DNA from: Perca fluviatilis
Taxonomy: Eukaryota; Chordata; Actinopteri; Perciformes; Percidae
Reading direction: 5' to 3'
DNA length: 64,000 nt
NCBI RefSeq assembly: GCF_010015445.1
Contig: NC_053112.1
Span: 36,258,665-36,322,664, forward strand
The notes under the pieces are model-generated. The model saw only the letters and a program-made list of their open reading frames with translations. It made no database searches and was not told the origin of the DNA. Positions within the stretch are counted from its first letter, which is position 1; each line of letters begins with the position of its first letter. This document shows positions 39,840 through 52,900 of this stretch, piece after piece. The position numbers and the translations under genes were made by a program.

Positions 39840-42800
39840 CTGCCATCTGGGTGGAGGGGCGCGGTCGAGCCCTGGGGGAGGCCTGCTGGGTCCGGCCATG
39901 TGGGGTTTGGTGTTGTGGGTGGGTGAGGATATGTGTGGGAGCTGGGTGGGTCAGGTTGGGCCAGGGGACTGGGGGCGGCCATTGCTTCCTTCATGCCGCT
40001 CACTGCACCAGTGCTGTCCAGTCAACCCGGGCTGGATGGAGGTGTAGAGGGGCTCTGAGGAGGCTCAGAGCTACTTCCTCCCCTCTGTAGCTCCTTCAGT
40101 CTCTTCACTCCCAACATCAGCTTCTTCTGATGGCCTGAGGGGAGGCAGAGGTGTGGAGGAGAGGAATAGTTACTGTAGGCTATGTTTTGTGGAGCGCATA
40201 AAACATTTGGTAACAAGCGGGATGTGGTTAGGACTACTATCTTTTATTCTTATAAGTATGTAAAAAATGTAAAAAATGACAACTAATTATTATGTCCTTA
40301 ATATACAAATATAACATATTATTACAGTTTCTACACCAGAGCCATCACTGAAGTGAACTCCACAAAACAATGCCCCCCCCCCCCACATTATATTATTACT
40401 GCACTATAATGTGAGAGTTGTGTGTGCTTTTTCAGATATGTGTCATGCACATTTCGGGCCATCCCTTCCAAATATCACCATTGATACTGCTTGGTTCTGC
40501 CCTTTGCACAGGATATGTTTAAGGGGTAGGGCCAGAGGGTTAAGGGGGATCAGGAGAAGTTTGGGGTGGGGGGGGGGGGCGCAATGGGGAGGGCTGGGGT
40601 ACAGGGGCAAAAGTCTCAGGATCTAGGTGAGGCGCTGACTTCTATTCTTAATAATGTAGTTGTGCCTCACCGAGTTTAGTAATGCCAATCTCTTGCAGAT
40701 CTTCAAGGCTGATGTCGGAGATGAAGTCAATGTTTTCATACCCATTTTGCACCAGAACCTGGTAGTACTGATTAAGACCCAGGTGAGACAGCCAGTCTGC
40801 CAGATTGGCCTAAAACAGACACAAGGACACACAAACATGGGCACATTGTAAAAAGCTTGTGCACAGGTTACAAGATACAGAGTAGAATTCTGAAAAAGTA
40901 GTTTCTTTACAGACTGGAACAGTTGCGTGTGTGCATATATGCTTGTGTTGTGCCGCTGCCTAAACTCAAGATCTCCCCCTTTTTTCTAATTTGTGTAGTA
41001 TACGTGAGAGCCTTACAGGCTTGTGGTCTGGCAGCCAGTCTGTGGAGGGCAGCTTGCTGATCTCTGATGTTAACTTCTTTCGATGTCCAGGCTTCATGAC
41101 CCCAATTGCCGTCAGGTCCTTCAATACAAAGCACACTTACTAGTCACATCAGGAATTCATCACAACGACTGTAGGTGTTTTTTCTCTTACATGTACATGA
41201 GCTGTGTGTGATATGCCTTAAGGAATATTTTTGCTTTGGATAATCTCTGATGAGTATCCCCTGCCCTTAGGGGGGTTACGTCATACCACTGTGTCTGCTT
41301 CAATACACAAACACACACATACACACTGGTACTAAAAACATACTCAAGGACAAACATGGGGTAGCGTTTACAGCACAGACTGAAACACACGGCCATGTGT
41401 GAACACAGGTATGTAAATGAAGCAGACAGAGTATGAGAAGTGACTGATTGAGGCTCAGGACTCACACCGGGGGATCAGGTGACAGAGACAGGAGGGTCAT
41501 GATGACATCATCCACGTCAGTGGGGAGCGGATTTAAGAGCTGTGCTGGGCAGAGCCTTGACAGACAAGGGACGGGGCGTGAGGGGGTCAGGGGTCATGAC
41601 CTTACCTCAGGGGTCATGCGGCTAATGGTGTCTAGATCATATCCCGCGGTGAGGAAGTGGGTGGTGTAGAACTGCAGCTGAAACTCACCCAGCCACGCCA
41701 CTACTGCCTGCTTCTAGAACACAGAACACAAAACACTACTGCCTGCTTCTAGAAGAGTCCACAGGCTTCTTCTAGAGCACGGAACACAGACCTGTTCTAG
41801 AACACAACATAGCAGCTGGCTCTAGAACACAGGAGAGAAGACTGTTCTAGAACACAACATAGCCGGCTCTAGAAACAGGGGAGAAGACTGTTCTAGAACA
41901 CAACATAGCAGCCAGCTCTAGAACACAGGAGGAGAAGACTGTTCTAGAACATAACATGGCAGCTGGGTCTAGAACGCAGGGGAGAAGACATATTATATTA
42001 TAAGACTATAGTATTTTTCTTTTCCTTTTTTGAGCGGAGCTGCTCTGGAACTCAAAATACATTTCAGTGTAAACTTCCAGTAAAGTTGTATCATATCGTA
42101 TTGTAGAACACAACACAGCAGCCTGCTCTAGAACACAGGGGAGAAGACTGTTCTACAACACAACATACAGTAGCAGCCTGATCTAGATCACAGGGGAGAA
42201 GACTATTGTAGAACACAACATAGCATTCTGCTCTAGCCTGGGAAAACCCTGACGAACTTCCGGCAAATTTGAGATTTGCTCTGCAAGTCAGTCTGGCCAA
42301 GAGCCCATTCAAGCCCATTTCCAATTTTTCCAAATCGAGGCACCAATCACAACCGTTGAGGCGGGCTTTACACCAATCGCAACCTTTGAGGCGGGCTTTA
42401 CACCAATCGCAACCGTTGAGGCGGGCTTTACACGATGACGATAGCGCAGCGACGGCAAGCAGCTTTTTGTTTACATCCAACATGACGGCCACCGAAGCGC
42501 AGCAACCCGTTGATGCCGCTGTCGCTGCTACGTCACCCGGATCGTTGGTCTGATTGGTTGAAGGACTATCCAATTGTGCCCAGAGGCATTTGAGCGGTGT
42601 CCGTTGGTGATGCCCCTTTGGAAAAAGGCTGTGAATGAACGTTCCCCAGACCCACTCTCAGTTACAACTGAGAAGGGTCTGGTGTCAACCAGGCTAATTC
42701 TGCTCTAGAACACAGGGGAGAAGACTATTGTAGAACACAACATAGCATTCTGCTCTAGAACACAGGGGAGAAGACTGTTCTAGAACACAACATACAGTAG

Positions 42801-45735
42801 CAGCCTGATCTAGAACAGAGGACAGGGGAGCAGACTGTTTTAGAAAACAGCACAGTAAATGTCAATGTAATCCCAAAATGTAACCCTGCTCTACAACAAA
42901 ATCTAGAAAGCATTCACCAGCAAGGAAAGGGAACCTGTTCTGGAACACATTATAGAGGGCAGTTCAGCTTGTAATGCTGTATTTAGCTTACAGAACAATA
43001 GCCAAGGTGCACAATGCCTGCACAAATTCAAAGAACAACAATACCGCCTATATTTATGCTCAAAAACATAACTGTTTGTTACATACTGCTACTAAAATAC
43101 ACAGTAAAATCCCTTCAGTGTTTTCATACTTTCTTATACTATAAATGGATCTCTCTAGAATACACATTACTCCACTAAGGTCTAATTTGGGTTGACAGAC
43201 CTTTTTACAGGTCAAATTTGATTCTTTTTTTTTAAACCACTGGCATCGATGCTATATTTTGTGAATTAATTAAGTGTCAAAGACTGTTGGATGAGATCGA
43301 CCAATCAGGAACGAACCCTACTGCTTTGCTTGCGTCATGGAACATTGCTGTCGCCTGGCAACCAATAAATATACAGCGTCTGCTTGGTTCTACAACACAT
43401 GAGAATTTGACCCTCAGCGTCACAGAACACAGTGCTGGTTCTAGAGCAGAGCGGCAGCATTTGGGTGTCTCAGTGTGGTGTGAGGACAGGGGGTGGGAGG
43501 AGGAACAGAAGGCAAGACAGCAACTGACTACTCAATGTGTCTGTCACTCTGCCTGTCTCCATGGTGACACACTTGAATGCCCATCCTCAGGGTGTCATCT
43601 GTTCAGGTGCAACCCAACCACAGACACCTCATGTGCCCACTGAACCCACCCTTGTAGATGTCTTTCTCTTAAACAAAAGCACTGGTTGAGAGGTAACAGA
43701 AAGAACAGAAAGAGGAGGCTCCAGAGTGAACCAATCTGCCATCCAAGAACTCACTTTCCCATCATCCTCCTCTGCTTTCCGCTCAAACGACCGCTGTTCA
43801 TGAACTGTGCAACTGGAGGAGCCTTAGAGTGGACATGAAAGGTGAGACAAGGGAGAGAAACAAGAAGAAAAATAATAAAATATATTACTTTTAGCAGTAA
43901 AGGGCAATTTTGCTATTTTACTCTTTTATATTTTGTTAATGAAATCCATTTTACATAAGCCATTAACCACACATAGTGTATTTGAAATACAGCCCCAGTA
44001 GCCCTCAGTAGACTTTAGCTGGTGACTTTATGTGGTGGTACGTCAAACTAGTTATTTATAAAATGCTTGTCTTTCTGGGTCCTGGAGTTTCTTAATCATT
44101 TCTTAGAACAGAGTTTATTTGTCACTGATTATTACAAAGAAACATGTACTTATATATAAATTGTAAGGAAAATGGAACCAAGTACTGTACTTCCTTGATC
44201 AAAGAAAACGGAAGATGCTTGTGTGGTGTTTCCATTTACTTTACTTATGAGTTCAAACTTTTGCAGTTATTTCTAGTTAATTATTTACAGGTTAATGAAC
44301 AGCTTCTTCCCCTGAAATAAATTCTTACTAGGTTTCCATTCTAATAAATGATTAAAACAACTTAAGGAACTGAAACTGAAATGGTACAGTACCTTGTTGC
44401 AAAGCCAATAAATTGTGTTATCTAGTGATTAAGTGCAGTCTTTGAGGGTGAGGAGCAGTGGAGGAATTAAATCAAGCCAGGTTTAGATTGCCTGTGTAGT
44501 CCTTCATTATAATTTTGGCAACAGCGTTTAGGGTTGGCTGGCTCTGTGGTGCTGTTTTAGCACTACACTTCCCACGTATCACTTAAACCAGTATAATGAC
44601 AGCAGACTAAAATATGCTAATGGATATGCTTCTTTCAAAGATAGATTAACAACTACAAGCACAGTGCCTACATTTAAGTGGGATACATGAGACACCATAT
44701 TAATGCAACTGTATGTGTACATAAATACATCAAACACGTTTTATAGACCATTTGCAAATGTACAACTTTCTTTAGCCCCAAGTAAAAACTCAAAGAACAA
44801 ATGTGCAGCCGCTTACACTGATGTGAACTTGTATATGTAAAAATTAACAGGTTACCTGTGGTCCCTGATCCAATTTAATCTTTAATAAAGTTATAACATT
44901 AGGTCGTGTTTAATAAATGATAGCAAAACTTGCCAATCTAAACTAGATTTACTTTAATTCTAAGGTCAGTGTAATCCTACTGCACATTCCTCTTTTTTAT
45001 GTTTTTTTTCTTTGGATGTTACAGTAAAGCGTTTTGATTTTTCATCTGTGGTGGCTATCGCTGCTCAGTAACTAATTACACTTTAGTTTTTATTCTGCTT
45101 ATTACAAGCAGCTAAAGCATAAAACCATCCTGAGAACCAAAAAGGATTAATCCCAAGACAGGGCGACCTGTCCCTGGCTCTTTAGAACAGCGTTTTAGAG
45201 CAGCTTTTATAAATAAAGCAGTACTTAAATTACTATTATACAAGGGCAGGGGTGGGGATTGCTGCTTGTGTCTGATATGAACAGACAGGTGGTCTTTAGA
45301 GGGCCAGGTTGACTAAAAGTGAAATGAAGAAAAAATTATTCATAACAGCAGCAATCAAAACAAGCCCTGAGGCACTTGTTGTACCGGTGAACATCGCCTT
45401 GAGCTTTTTAAATTGTTTTCACTTTACTACAGAGAGAATGTTTTTTTGAATCACCGGATCAGTGGTGTAACATTTTTTTATTTGCAAGTGAGGACAGACT
45501 TTGTAGTATCCGTTTAAATCACTGCTGTTTGATCAATTAGCAGAAAGCTGCAGCAAAACAGACTTTTAAATGAAATGAAAAATGGCACAGATTATCGCTT
45601 CAAGTAAAGCTGAAGCTTTTATGTTGTGTTTGTGTGGGTTTGTGTGCTCACCCGCTGACTGCTCAACAGACTGTGACTGCTCTAAGAGATGTTCCTTGGC
45701 TTTTACCGACTGGGACAGCACGGTGGCCAGGAGCT

Positions 45736-45824
<89 letters not shown>

Positions 45825-47413
45825 ACATTTACTCAAGCATAATCATTTAAATCCCAGAGTTGCCTTGTGACTCAGCTCAGTGGACTAAGTGCACATATAA
45901 CAGACAGAGTCTGGCTTCTGACCCTTTTCCTCCTGTATTCATTGCAGTTTACCAAGATAAATGCAGCAGGAATCCTCAAATAAATAACTACTAATAATGA
46001 ACTCTTAAAATAGATGATGTCCCTGTAATATGGGAACACCATCCAATTTGGCTAATTGCAAATTCAGTATTTTCTAAGGCACTACGTAAAAATAGACCAG
46101 TTATATCCGGTGATAAAAGTAAATTTAGAAGGTGCTAAAGGTGTTAGAGAGCATACCTGCAGGGTGACATCACAGATTATAAAATGAAAGCACACTAGAC
46201 AATGGAAGAAAAAAATCAACATCATGCACAGACCAGAAAATGTACTAAAGACACTTCACTATGTTGACTCTAGTTGGCAAGTTTGTGTTGTTGTTGTGGG
46301 AGCCAACTGCATGTGATATTATATCATTTGTTTCATTAAAAATACACAATACTTGTGCTTAAATACCATGCATGACACATGCAGGCTTTTGTTAAAGTAT
46401 GACTTCATGGGGCACTTAAATATAATAATAATTAAATATCAGACTCAAATCATACAAATACTAAAAACAACAGTATACAAAAATTACAAAAATTACAATG
46501 TAGTGCATCTGACGCCAGGCCAATGACTTTAAGGGCAACTTACATTGTTCTACATTTCTAAAATTCACTTGCATATTTTATCATTATACCAAGATACAGG
46601 CAACATTCCCCTTATTCACCTTCCAATCTAACTAAACTAATCTAACACAAATGATATTCAGGGATAGATACAGTAGAATTAAGCTGTTACAGTTTGTCTA
46701 GGCAGAAAAGGTTGACTTTGGCATTTAGGGGCTTAATTTCCCTGTGTGATTGATAAAAAGGAAAAACCAGGAGGCCACCATCTTAATGCACCTGGTTTAC
46801 TCTTGAAAGAAAGCGATGCTGATCTCTCCAACGGAAGAACAAAATGAGCAGGAAACAAAATTGTGGTTAACCTGGTAACTAGACTTGTGTTTGTTTCCTG
46901 AACATGTTTTGCTGTTTCCCAGAAACAGGTGCTTGTTGATTCGTAAAGATCAAGAAGCAATGTGATGGAAACCTGTGCAAACACATGTACACAGATAAAT
47001 GCAACGAGTCTCTTACTTTCACCCCTTCAGATTGTGCGTGCAGGCCAGGAGCGTTAAGGCCGTGTGTGTTGACTCCTGGTGTGGGTGCCGGGTGTGGACT
47101 GGGTGCAGGGGTGGTCAGAACATGTGTGTTTCCAGAGCTCTGCAAGCTGCTGGATGACCGAACGCTGCCAATGCTGCCCACACTGCCACTGCGATCGCCA
47201 CCTTCAATTACAAACACACACATATTGCAGGACGCAGTACTATATAGAGAAAATTCCTCAAATACATAGTTTTACACGGTTAACCGGAAAAAAACAACTT
47301 GTGAGTTTACCTGCCAGCGGTTTGCGTAGCACCCAGATGTCCTCACTGGTGCTGCTCTGCTGACCCAGAGTTGGAGAGCCTTGAGGACTCAGCTCTGCAG
47401 TCCGCGTACCTGT

Positions 47414-47490
<77 letters not shown>

Positions 47491-47892
47491 AACTCTTACT
47501 CTTGAACACCAGTAAACACTCACAGAGATACACTCACTCACCTACACATTCATAAACACAGAATTATTAAAGTCTTAATCATTGTGAGACTTGTAAAGCC
47601 CCATAATGACCTTAGGCAAGTTCATCATAAGGATTGTAAGCACTATTTAAAACAAAATTACTTTATTCTAAATAAATATAAATATCCAATGATTCAAGCT
47701 AAATTATAGGAACATGTATAAAATGGTGAATAATGGCTCTCAAATTGCATATAATATGTAAAGTGAAGTTGTGAAGTTATAAAAATGGTGCCATTAATTT
47801 AAATATTTCAGTTAAAGGGTCAGTTCACTCAAATTACAAGAAAGCTATTCCAGTACAATTGAAGTAAATTGATGCCTTTGACATACATTGAA

Positions 47893-47945
<53 letters not shown>

Positions 47946-49022
47946 TGTATTTATAAAAACTGAAAAGAAAATTTAAATAATCCATACATTTATCGCTGGT
48001 TGGTTTCCATTTTCCAAATAGTTCCTATTAAAATAAAATATATAGCAGAACTCTATCGGCATTTGGTGTAAGTGTGAAGATATACCTTTTTGTCATTATG
48101 GTGAACTGATCCTTACTGACATATATATGTGTACACACAGTTGACATACATTTACACACACACACGTAGCTGCAGTGAAGTGTTGGAACAAGTCGATAGA
48201 TAATATATTCTATATGTGGTCTTGTCAAACAGCGTGGAAAGGATGCTTATCTGTGATTTAAAGTGATCCTACAGTATGTACCTGTCTGACTCTGCTGCTC
48301 CTGAGAAGTGGAGAGAGGAGGAGGAGGAGGAGGAGGAGGAGGAGGAGTGGACAGAGGAGGAGTAGACAGAAAAGGAGGAGAGATGGGAAGAGGAATGTAC
48401 CCAAAGGAGGAGAACCGAGGGAGGGACTGTGTGTTGGGGTGAGGGGGTGGAGGGGGAGGCAGATGCAGGGGGAGGACTTTGGAGGGGGGGTATGAGTGTC
48501 CGTTGACTGCGGCAATGGGACAGGGGTTGGGCCTGCGGAGCAGGAGGGTGTGGCACTGCTGGGAGGGGGAGTGACCTGGACACGAGCCAGGGGGAGGGAG
48601 GTGCAAAACAACAACAACTGATCAGTCATTTGAAACAAAACAAATCTAATCAGATCTGAAAATGTCAAAATAATAACGGATTAAAATCAAAATATGAGAA
48701 AGAATTACATCCATATATCCACAAGGAATATATCTCTATAAATTAAAATATAATATCACTACAGCAACAAAGCAAACAAACAATATGAACAAAAGCATCA
48801 CAATCTAGCAGAGCGGGTTGGTTGGACGGGTTTATTTATTCGGGAGGGTGACAGAGGAGCAGAAATATAGAGGAAGGGAGGAGGGAGGGGGGTCGACAGC
48901 CAATAGGGGACAGTATTGATCAATGGAGATGATTGACAGGTTGGGAAAACAGCCTAAAGAGGCCAATGATGCTGCAGCTAGCTAATGATCAGCTATAGCT
49001 GCAAAACAGCTGCTGAACAAAA

Positions 49023-49098
<76 letters not shown>

Positions 49099-49913
49099 CA
49101 CGGCTGTGATGTGGGTGGTCACCTGCCCTCTTGATGACTTCCACCATGTTAGAGGGGAAGTAGCCTACACGGTCATTTCCTGTGCGGTTGTCATGAATAC
49201 AGCCTTTCCATCGGCCATCAGAGTGCTGCTCCAAAACCTATCAACACATACAGTTTACAAAGAAAAGATTAAAACCTGTTTACAACTTGAAAATAACATT
49301 TGGACTGGGCTGCACCACCTAAATTCATAGTACAACCTGGTTTTACTACTACTAAATCAGGTAGGAGCATTAAAACTTTGGCTAAGCACCTTAGTTATGT
49401 GTAAATAGGTTGCTAAGAAACACTAGGGAAGTGCCATACAGTCAAAAGCAATCAGCTATGTAAACAGGAAGTCAAAGTACTATGTCATGAGCTGTAACTT
49501 CCAAAAATAACAGTTTTAGAGGGGCATCCTTTGTACATGTAGGTATGACTGTTAAATGAATATCTGCATAAATGGAGAAATATGTGCTTCAGAGTTAGTA
49601 TGCAGTTAAATGGTAACTACTGTTTTAGTTGTTGTTTAGTTGAAATTAAACCTTCACTACTTATCTTTTCATGTTTTGTTAAAAAACACATTCATTACTA
49701 AATCACATTAGGTGTTTGTAATACTCAGCTTAAGCATGCAGTGCACAGATCATATTAAGCAGAGACAACTAAGGCGTCCGTACCCGACCTGTCGCGCGCC
49801 AATGTGACGTCATGGGAGCGCCGTAACTATTTATACTCGCGTGGTGGTCGCGACTCTAGTTGCAGTCTTGTCGCTAATGAGGAAAGGCTACCGACTTTGC
49901 TATTGCTACGGAC

Positions 49914-49944
<31 letters not shown>

Positions 49945-52900
49945 AAGAAGAAGAAGAAGAAGAAGAAGAAGAAACAGGTAAACGATGGCAGAACTGGCAG
50001 CAGCATTGACGTCAATGTTTCGATTTGATTGGATGACCTACTTGGTCGGATCAAGCCTTTCATTCACCATAAAAGAACTCATCTTAACCCTGTAAGTTTA
50101 CAAGAGAGACTTGCAGTCACTCTGAGAGTCCTGGCATCCGGTTGCCCTCGAACTCGTCCATGCTTCCTGTTTCTGCTTTGTTGTGCGCCGCTGAAAAAAA
50201 TAGAGTGGTGCACAACCTCTGGCGCTCTTAAAATCCCAGCGAGATCTACGTCATTTTGACATCACATTTGCGCGGGCCAGGTCGGGTGTGGCGACTGTAA
50301 GGATGTAAAGTTTCTGTATGGGAGGGGGCGGGGTCATTTGAACTGTACTGCGCTGAAGCGATGCAAAGGCTCATGGGAAAAAATATATATATTCTAAACG
50401 TTTTCTGTCCTAGTTGAAGTGTGTTTTAATAATGTTTCGTTACTGTTTTGGGTGTGCATTTATGTCAACTGTGTTTTGTATGGTTGATTTAGTGTTCATG
50501 TTTATCTAAATGTATTGTGTTCATGTTTATCTACATTTATTGTTGCACCATGACCGAGACCCGGGTGGGGACTGATCGCATCTGGGTTGTGGCATTGATT
50601 TTAGTGTACACACTAAATGAGTACTTGCAGTGCAATACATTGGGAATTAACAATGTTTAATGTCTATTGTTTTCTTTCTTTGATTTAGATTAGGCATGTT
50701 GTCATAAAGGAAAATGAAAAATATTTATATAAAACGATTGTTTCTAAAGTAGTGATAAGTAGCCTAATACTTTATATTTATGTTTCTTTGCATGTTTGAA
50801 GCTGTAGCTCGTACTTTCTGTCGACCCCATGAGGAATTATAAGTAATGACAACAAAGCTCTCGGCACATCCAAGATACAAGCCTTCTGTGATAGTGCGCC
50901 ACCCCCGCCCCTCCTCCACGCAGTTGCTAGTAGCCAAGGAGGACACCGAGGATTAAAAAACATGATAAACTCTTCAGAAGAGGTAATTATCTTCACTTGA
51001 TTTTCTGCGCGCGAAAGTCTTCTGCTAATAATCTTCTAATGTAAACTTGATTTGTCTACTGAATCAGCGTACCGCTCTGTGTTAATACAACTTGACCTGT
51101 TAAGTTACACCTTGTGTAAAAACTTAGATGGTTTAAGACAACGGGTTTCCACGCAAATTTCTAGTGAAGTCAACTACCGGTTATTCGGGATAACATTGTA
51201 CACCCTCGTCAAATTCTACCCATCATATTTAAAAAAGGCTACAGAGGGGTGGGGGAGCAATGACTGTAGAAGACGTGGCCTTACAAGCAAACTTTGTGCA
51301 GAAGAAGTTTTTATGCAAAATCCCCTGTATTAACATCAAATGCCAACAAGAACGTGTGATCATGTGTACACTGCAAAGTTGTGTACATTCAAAAATGAAG
51401 AGAATATCCGATTATGCTAACCTAACTGACACTAACGCCATTAGCACAATTACATTAGACATTGCAATTTGAGGTTATTCTTGTGAAACATAGTTTTCCC
51501 AGTTTACATCATTATAAAACAGCACTTTATGTGGCCGGTTAGCTCAGTTGGTAGAGGAGGCACACATATATACATGAGATTTATTCCTCACTGCAGTAGG
51601 TCCAGGGTTTGACTCCGACCTGTGACAGTTTCCTGCATGTCTTCCTCTCTCTCCCCTTTCATGTCTGAGCTGTCCTATCATTAAAAGGTGGAAAGGCCCA
51701 TAAAAAAACAGCATTTTATCAAGTGTCACGTCAAATATATCTTTATCTCATTTACGCTTCAATCTAAATGGGTGACATATATTAGCAAGCTAACATTAGC
51801 TTTGTCAGTTACTTCAGTTTAGTTAGCTACGCAGCAGTTTGGAATTTGTCACAACTATGTAAAAACTAGTTTGTGTGGTGCAATCCATTTTAATTTAGTG
51901 ATATGTTTATCTCCACTTATTAAACTTAGCTATGTCATAACTAGGCTACGTTTGAACTTATAAGGTTATAAACTATGATTATATGTCTATAAAGATTATA
52001 ATTAACTACATTGCATATTTTCTGTATTTACTGATGAATTTCAGTAGACGGATGTGCAGCACTTTGAGAACAGGTTGAGAAATGTATATTGTATTTTGGG
52101 ACGATTATAAGATCTATGTACCGTGATAATGTCTCCAGCTTTGATGTTGAGGCTGGTAAGGTCGTAGTTGTTGCAGTAATCCTTCAGCGCACGCACCTGC
52201 ATCGCAGCCGAGGCATCTACAGGACAAGAGTATAGTATGTAGCAGTAGAGTAGAGTGGAGTCAAGTAGAGGACAAGAGCACCAGCAGAGAGTTTCAGGTA
52301 ATTGGGATAAGGTAGAGCAGAAAGTCATGAGGGAGCAGAAGATAATGGAAAGGAAGGCGGTAGGTGTAGGTGCATGCACTGTTTGCTTCTCTGCTGCTGG
52401 TAAATGTATGCATGCATGTAATTAAAACCTAATTAGTTCATAAAATTCACATAAGTAACACATTTACAATTTAAAATATGTCCTGTAATTTAGTAATTAA
52501 TTAATAGATTATAGTAAAAATAAATTCTTAATTTATTGATTATTTGGTGGCAATGAAACTCAGAAGTTGCCTATTAATGATTGAATCAGGACACATGACT
52601 CTCCACCACATGTTTAACTGTATCATGTGGTGATTCCGGGCCTAGTATTACTTATTATTTATTGGATTGTGTAAAAAATTAAGAGTTAGTACTGGTGGCA
52701 CTCACCTCTAAGTAGTTGTTTGATCTCTCGGCTGGCCTGTGTGGTGGTGAATTGGTTTACAATGTCCAGGGCAGTTTGACTCAGAGTGTTTCTTACCCCT
52801 GCGCTGATGCCGCTCTGGATGGAAGTGGAGAAGAAAAATGATTAAAGCTGGGATGGGAAATTAATAATAGGGATATACTGTGCATTCAGGCTGTGTGTAC

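Noticed and set aside
43287..43643. 118-codon plus-strand frame
   Set aside because: No domain, no coding bias, lies antisense in a caskin1 intron and overlaps minisatellite-like text.
48258..48668. Alternative long frames over caskin1 exon 11
   Set aside because: Shadows caused by GC-rich triplet sequence; only the frame reading [17 protein letters not shown] joins both neighbouring exons.
51531..51620. tRNA gene
   Set aside because: A and B boxes are present but the body does not fold as a tRNA, and the sequence continues into a SINE tail flanked by a 14-bp target duplication.
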